Origin: Lachnospiraceae bacterium
GTDB lineage: Bacteria; Bacillota; Clostridia; Lachnospirales; Lachnospiraceae
Length of the DNA stretch: 8,910 nt
Assembly (NCBI GenBank): GCA_009774145.1
Contig: VSND01000111.1
Location: 1-8,910 of the forward strand
Direction of reading: 5' to 3'
Numbering within the stretch: position 1 is the first letter of the stretch; each line of letters opens with the position of its first letter. This document shows positions 6,236 to 8,910 of this stretch, one piece after another. Position numbers and translations under genes: made by a program. The notes under the pieces are model-generated. The model had not been told where the DNA came from. It made no database searches and saw only the letters and a program-made list of their open reading frames with translations.

Positions 6236-7912
6236 TCACCAGGGCCGTACTACCGCCTCACATACTGCATAAGAACCCATCCTCATGTCACACAACTGTC
6301 CCAAACTGTCCGGAGCATCATCATGCTTATTTTTTCCATTCAATTTAAAAGAAAAGACATTCTGGATAAATTTCTGATACTCCTTACTTCGGTAACCATC
6401 CTTTAAAAAATACATCTGCCGAATTTCCGGCGCTCTATCTCTGATCCTGTATTCTTTCTTTTGCCTTGAACTGGCCGGCTTCATTGTCAAGTTCAGCCGA
6501 TATCCTGTCTTCCGAAGTTCATCATCAATCCATTCGCAATAGTCTGAATTTACAATCGTTCCCTCAAACTGTGCTGCTTGGATCTTATGTTTCAGTATCT
6601 TATCTCTGACTCTTGGTCTGGTAACAAATTTATCTCCATCATCAAAAATCACATCCACGATATAATATTCATCTGCATATTGATAGCAAATTGGAGCTGC
6701 TACATAGTCCCCGCCTCCATATGCGATATCTACCGCCATAAAGATTCTATCTGGCTCTCCACCCGGAAGATTATTTGGTTCGTAAAATCTCATTCCACCG
6801 CTTGTAAACAATGCCCCCTGCCGTTCAACCGGTTCCTGCTGACACTGCGCATACCAGGACGCCATATCATCATTCTCTTCAAAAGAAGCTCTGGACATTT
6901 TATAGTCTTCCGTGCTGTATCCCAGATTGTAAGGATAATCAAAATTACTCTCATCATTTTCATCCAGTGCCGGGATACTGATTACTTTATGGCGCCGATT
7001 GCGATATTCCTTATTGTTTTCCAGAAGTGCCCTCCTGCGCCCCTGACAATCCCCCAGCGCCCATCTGGTGCCCATATTGATCAGTTTTGCCTTGCGCTTC
7101 AGACGCTTCATGAAATTGTTATCAAATTTTCCCCATACCGTATCCTGTCGGTCCGTACTCACCGCCTCTTCAATGCCGCTGAATAGGTCATCCGCAATCC
7201 CAAGTCCGCTGCAATCACAGGAGCCGTTTAATGTTCCGTAAATACTTCTGGAAGTAAAGGTCGGATAGCTTTTTCTCCTGTTCAGATCAATTGTCTCGTC
7301 GTCGCCGTTTGTAGCGACAATTTTATTATCCGGGAAAATCTCTTTGTATGTATAGGTCGGGTCAGTCATCAATTCAATACAGCCCGTATAAAATGCCTTT
7401 GTAATTTTATCCGAATACGCCGTATACAGATTCGATAACTCCGGATTCCGGGAGCCAAACCACACAAAAGCAAATTTGACAATCTGCGTCTTTCCAATAC
7501 GGGACGGCATGTTAATGAAAATCTCATCCAGAAGATCATCCGCCAGTTCCTGGATCGCCTGCGCAACCTGTCTTAACGGATTTATTCTCGGCTGGTAAAA
7601 CTTCTCGTCTGCCGGCCGGTTCTTTTCCATGTACAGAAGAAACGACTCGAACTTATATGGAGCCTCGCATTTCAGCGCTTTCCATTCCAGATCATATAGA
7701 GGGATGCTGTCAATCTTATGCGCAATACCATACTCACAGCATTCCTTGATATACTCCGTGACCTTCAATCCCCACTGGACGGTGCCTTCTCTTTCCATGG
7801 CATCAGTAGCGATGTCCAGAAGATCGGACAGGTCCTTATAGTTCACACCATACCGGTTAATATCCTCTTTGATTCCATTTGCCAGATTCTTTGTTTTTTC
7901 CGAAACGCCCAT
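6236..7912 (-). CDS. terL: Phage terminase large subunit (TerL)
   Basis: This 558-aa protein is the packaging ATPase and nuclease that cuts concatemeric DNA and drives it through the portal. The ATPase has Walker A MPSRIGKTQ at 135-143, Walker B LGIADDLF at 237-244 (acidic pair DD) and the coupling motif NMGTRW at about 279-284. The RNase H-like nuclease has FMAVDIAYGGGD with Asp395, the second acidic site QFEGT with Glu450, and KHDDAPDS with Asp531/Asp532. All core motifs are intact and length is normal to slightly long, with about 130 residues of helical N-terminal region before Walker A. The ATG at 7912 is preferred because GGAAGG lies about ten bases upstream; the in-frame ATG at 7930 has none. 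The gene starts inside the preceding small gene and ends just before the HNH gene's ribosome site. Confidence 0.95.
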   Translation of the reverse strand: MGVSEKTKNLANGIKEDINRYGVNYKDLSDLLDIATDAMEREGTVQWGLKVTEYIKECCEYGIAHKIDSIPLYDLEWKALKCEAPYKFESFLLYMEKNRPADEKFYQPRINPLRQVAQAIQELADDLLDEIFINMPSRIGKTQIVKFAFVWFGSRNPELSNLYTAYSDKITKAFYTGCIELMTDPTYTYKEIFPDNKIVATNGDDETIDLNRRKSYPTFTSRSIYGTLNGSCDCSGLGIADDLFSGIEEAVSTDRQDTVWGKFDNNFMKRLKRKAKLINMGTRWALGDCQGRRRALLENNKEYRNRRHKVISIPALDENDESNFDYPYNLGYSTEDYKMSRASFEENDDMASWYAQCQQEPVERQGALFTSGGMRFYEPNNLPGGEPDRIFMAVDIAYGGGDYVAAPICYQYADEYYIVDVIFDDGDKFVTRPRVRDKILKHKIQAAQFEGTIVNSDYCEWIDDELRKTGYRLNLTMKPASSRQKKEYRIRDRAPEIRQMYFLKDGYRSKEYQKFIQNVFSFKLNGKNKHDDAPDSLGQLCDMRMGSYAVCEAVVRPW

Positions 7913-8094
7913 TTTACGTCTGCCTTCCATTTTTCAATTATTTTCAAGGTCATGCTCCGCCCGGCTCTCGGTGGGAAACATACAAATAACTGTCGATTTT
8001 CTTTTTCTGCCTGTTCATACTCTTCAAAAAGTCTCTTTTGCCAATCTGACAGAAGAACAGGAGATACCGCTTCGGCATATTCAAGTAACGTCAT
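7843..8094 (-). CDS. Small phage protein with P-loop-like motif, overlapping terL
   Basis: This 83-aa protein begins MTLLEYAEAVSP and has SDWQKRLFEEYEQAEKEN (16-33) followed by QLFVCFPPRAGRSMTLKII (35-53). The PPRAGRS stretch sits after a hydrophobic strand and before a helix, exactly like the Walker A region of a terminase ATPase. It lacks the consensus Lys of GKT/S, having Arg instead, and no Walker B or other ATPase motif follows. The last 23 residues or so are encoded in the overlap with terL and are basic (WKADVKWAFRKKQRIWQ). The start overlaps the preceding gene by 14 bases with a weak GGTGAGAG site. I know small proteins of this style next to terL in Firmicute phages but no assigned function. 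It may be a terminase accessory protein or a relic of a duplicated terminase N-terminus. Confidence 0.6.
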   Translation of the reverse strand: MTLLEYAEAVSPVLLSDWQKRLFEEYEQAEKENRQLFVCFPPRAGRSMTLKIIEKWKADVKWAFRKKQRIWQMESKRILTGMV

Positions 8095-8332
8095 TTTCTC
8101 TCACCCATAAAGCCACCGGCGGCTGACCACCTACTACTGACAAGAAGATTGCTGGTCTCTGCCCGGCTTTGATCTGCTTCAACATAAGCACGATTTCTTC
8201 ATCAGTCAGTTCATGACAGGAAATGACCTCAATAGCTTGAAATTCTACGTTCATCTGTCTGCAAGCAGGAAGCGGCAGGCACTTATCTGCTGTGTATATA
8301 CAATTCTGTTCTGGAAATTCTACTGGTTGCAT
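8081..8332 (-). CDS. Small phage protein upstream of the terminase genes, function unknown
   Basis: This 83-aa protein starts MQPVEFPEQN and has LPLPACR at 19-25 and VISCHELTDEEIVLMLKQI around 36-54, with a C-terminal GGQPPVALWVRENDVT. The 'EFPEQN ... PLPA ... VxSCxxLTxxE' order resembles a group of short hypothetical proteins that I associate with Clostridia prophages, but no function is known to me. Four cysteines (11, 18, 24, 39) are spread too widely for an obvious zinc finger. The start has a good AAAGGAG site six bases upstream. The 14-base overlap with the next gene points to coupled translation. It is the first gene of the GC-richer phage module. Confidence 0.6.
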   Translation of the reverse strand: MQPVEFPEQNCIYTADKCLPLPACRQMNVEFQAIEVISCHELTDEEIVLMLKQIKAGQRPAIFLSVVGGQPPVALWVRENDVT

Positions 8333-8360
8333 TCTGGTCTCCTTTAAAAAATTGATGCTC

Positions 8361-8639
8361 TCAAATCTGTATCAAAGTTTTCCCATTGTTACACCAATAA
8401 CAATTTACTTCTTCACCAAAAAATAAAACTGTCTCATAAATTCCATGACAGATTACCGGATTATCCAAATCGAATCTTTTAATTACCGTTTTATTTTTTG
8501 TCATATTCATTTTTTCATCAAAATTAGATGAATGTATGTGATATTCCGTAAATACTGCCTTATGTATTCTTCCCCTTATTTCTATAACACATTTTACAGG
8601 CGGAGTCTCATACTCTCTTTCAGGTGCAAATATTAACAT
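8361..8639 (-). CDS. Small AT-rich gene of unknown function
   Basis: This 92-aa protein starts MLIFAPEREYETPPVKCVIE, has a central KMNMTKNKTVIKRFDLDNP region and ends FFGEEVNCYWCNNGKTLIQI with a CYWC pair. It is probably a small alpha/beta protein; there is no signal peptide or membrane segment, and I do not recognise it. The ATG at 8639 is chosen because GGAG lies eight bases upstream. An upstream in-frame TTG at 8672 is unlikely because it would fall inside the stem of a terminator. The gene is very AT-rich (13 G/C in bases 8461-8520), unlike the phage genes 28 bases downstream, although no terminator separates them and read-through into the phage module is possible. Confidence 0.6.
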   Translation of the reverse strand: MLIFAPEREYETPPVKCVIEIRGRIHKAVFTEYHIHSSNFDEKMNMTKNKTVIKRFDLDNPVICHGIYETVLFFGEEVNCYWCNNGKTLIQI

Positions 8640-8661
8640 ATTCCATTCTCCATTTTCGCAT

Positions 8662-8696
8662 AAAAATACCAACCACCGGATATTGATGGTTGGTAT
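8662..8696 (-). terminator. Rho-independent terminator after the partial gene
   Basis: ATACCAACCA (8696-8687 on the minus strand) pairs perfectly over ten bases with TGGTTGGTAT (8675-8666), with an 11-base loop, followed by a T run at 8666-8662. It stands five bases after the stop codon of the gene at 8702. In the opposite direction the tail is CTTCTTT, a poorer T run, so the minus strand is the functional side. The next gene's ribosome site follows about ten bases later. Confidence 0.8.
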
Positions 8697-8701
8697 CTTC
8701 T

Positions 8702-8910
8702 TTAAATCTTGAATTTAGTATTAAGATTCAGTTCTGAAACCAATTTATTATTTATCTCTTTAATTATCTCCTCTGTTTCATTAAAATCGGTTAATCTCAT
8801 CTGATACCACAATTGGGGACTTATAGCAACGCCTGTAACATCATATTTCACTTGAGTTGCCAATAAAATATAAAAAGCCATATTTCTATATTTTTCAGTC
8901 TTTTCTATAT
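8702..8910 (-). CDS. C-terminal part of an unrecognised gene (start outside window)
   Basis: From the window edge (frame beginning at 8908) 68 codons run to a TAA at 8704-8702. The residues begin near EKTEKYRNMAFYILLATQV and end ELNLNTKFKI. The segment has a hydrophobic helix, a short 'VTGVAISPQLWYQMRLTDFN' strand-rich part and an acidic amphipathic helix (ETEEIIKEINNKL). It is AT-rich with coding-like character, and it is followed at once by a strong terminator, which supports it as the end of a real transcription unit. An internal ATG at 8881 could also be a start, but no ribosome site stands before it. I do not recognise the family. Confidence 0.5.
   Translation of the reverse strand, partial: IEKTEKYRNMAFYILLATQVKYDVTGVAISPQLWYQMRLTDFNETEEIIKEINNKLVSELNLNTKFKI

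Noticed and set aside
6578..7186. A 202-codon plus-strand open frame
   Set aside because: Antisense to the terminase gene, whose ATPase and nuclease motifs fix the coding strand.
8702..8760. Possible promoter upstream of the 8361-8639 gene
   Set aside because: TTGGTT and TACTAA at 17-base spacing match consensus at only three of six positions each, and they would lie upstream of a strong terminator.
1..8910. CRISPR arrays, tRNA genes, insertion sequences and att-type direct repeats
   Set aside because: Reading both strands I saw no regularly spaced repeats, cloverleaf-like sequence, transposase or paired flanking repeat. Long repeats to sequence outside the window cannot be excluded.

Overview
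The window reads as a piece of a prophage, or of a phage-derived element, integrated in a low-to-mid GC Firmicute. A gut Clostridia/Lachnospiraceae host is my guess from protein style, strong AGGAGG-type ribosome binding sites and AT-rich flanks; no rRNA or housekeeping gene is present to confirm it. Every supported gene lies on the minus strand, so transcription runs from high to low coordinates.

Layout in transcription order. (1) 8910-8361: AT-rich flank with the 3' part of an unrecognised gene (8702-8910), a clear rho-independent terminator (8662-8696) and a small unrecognised gene (8361-8639). (2) 8332-6236: two small phage-type genes, the second with a P-loop-like motif and overlapping the start of the next gene by 70 nt, then the large terminase subunit (packaging motor). 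(3) 6221-5211: an HNH/homing-type endonuclease gene wedged just behind terminase, and a 136-aa gene with a possible helix-turn-helix. (4) 5210-5086: a non-coding leader with a terminator-like hairpin. (5) 5085-930: a capsid module of SPP1-type portal, Com-like zinc finger, scaffold, decoration-like protein, lambda gpE-type major capsid protein and gp6-like head-tail connector. (6) 833-621: a 70-aa DUF2829/Tad2-like protein, a family that includes the Thoeris anti-defence protein Tad2. (7) 566-1: an AT-rich gene for a multi-pass membrane protein with its own promoter, running out of the window.

The capsid genes would work together: portal, scaffold and major capsid protein form a procapsid, the terminase pumps DNA through the portal, the decoration-like protein stabilises the shell and the connector begins the neck. 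What is missing is notable. No SPP1 gp7/Mu gpF-type minor head protein follows the portal, and no head-closure, tail or lysis gene follows the connector; the operon goes straight to the Tad2-like gene and then to a non-phage-looking membrane gene. This fits either a decayed prophage or a capsid-only mobile element such as a capsid-forming satellite. The most interesting points are the Tad2-like gene, the head-only architecture and the small P-loop-like gene overlapping terminase.
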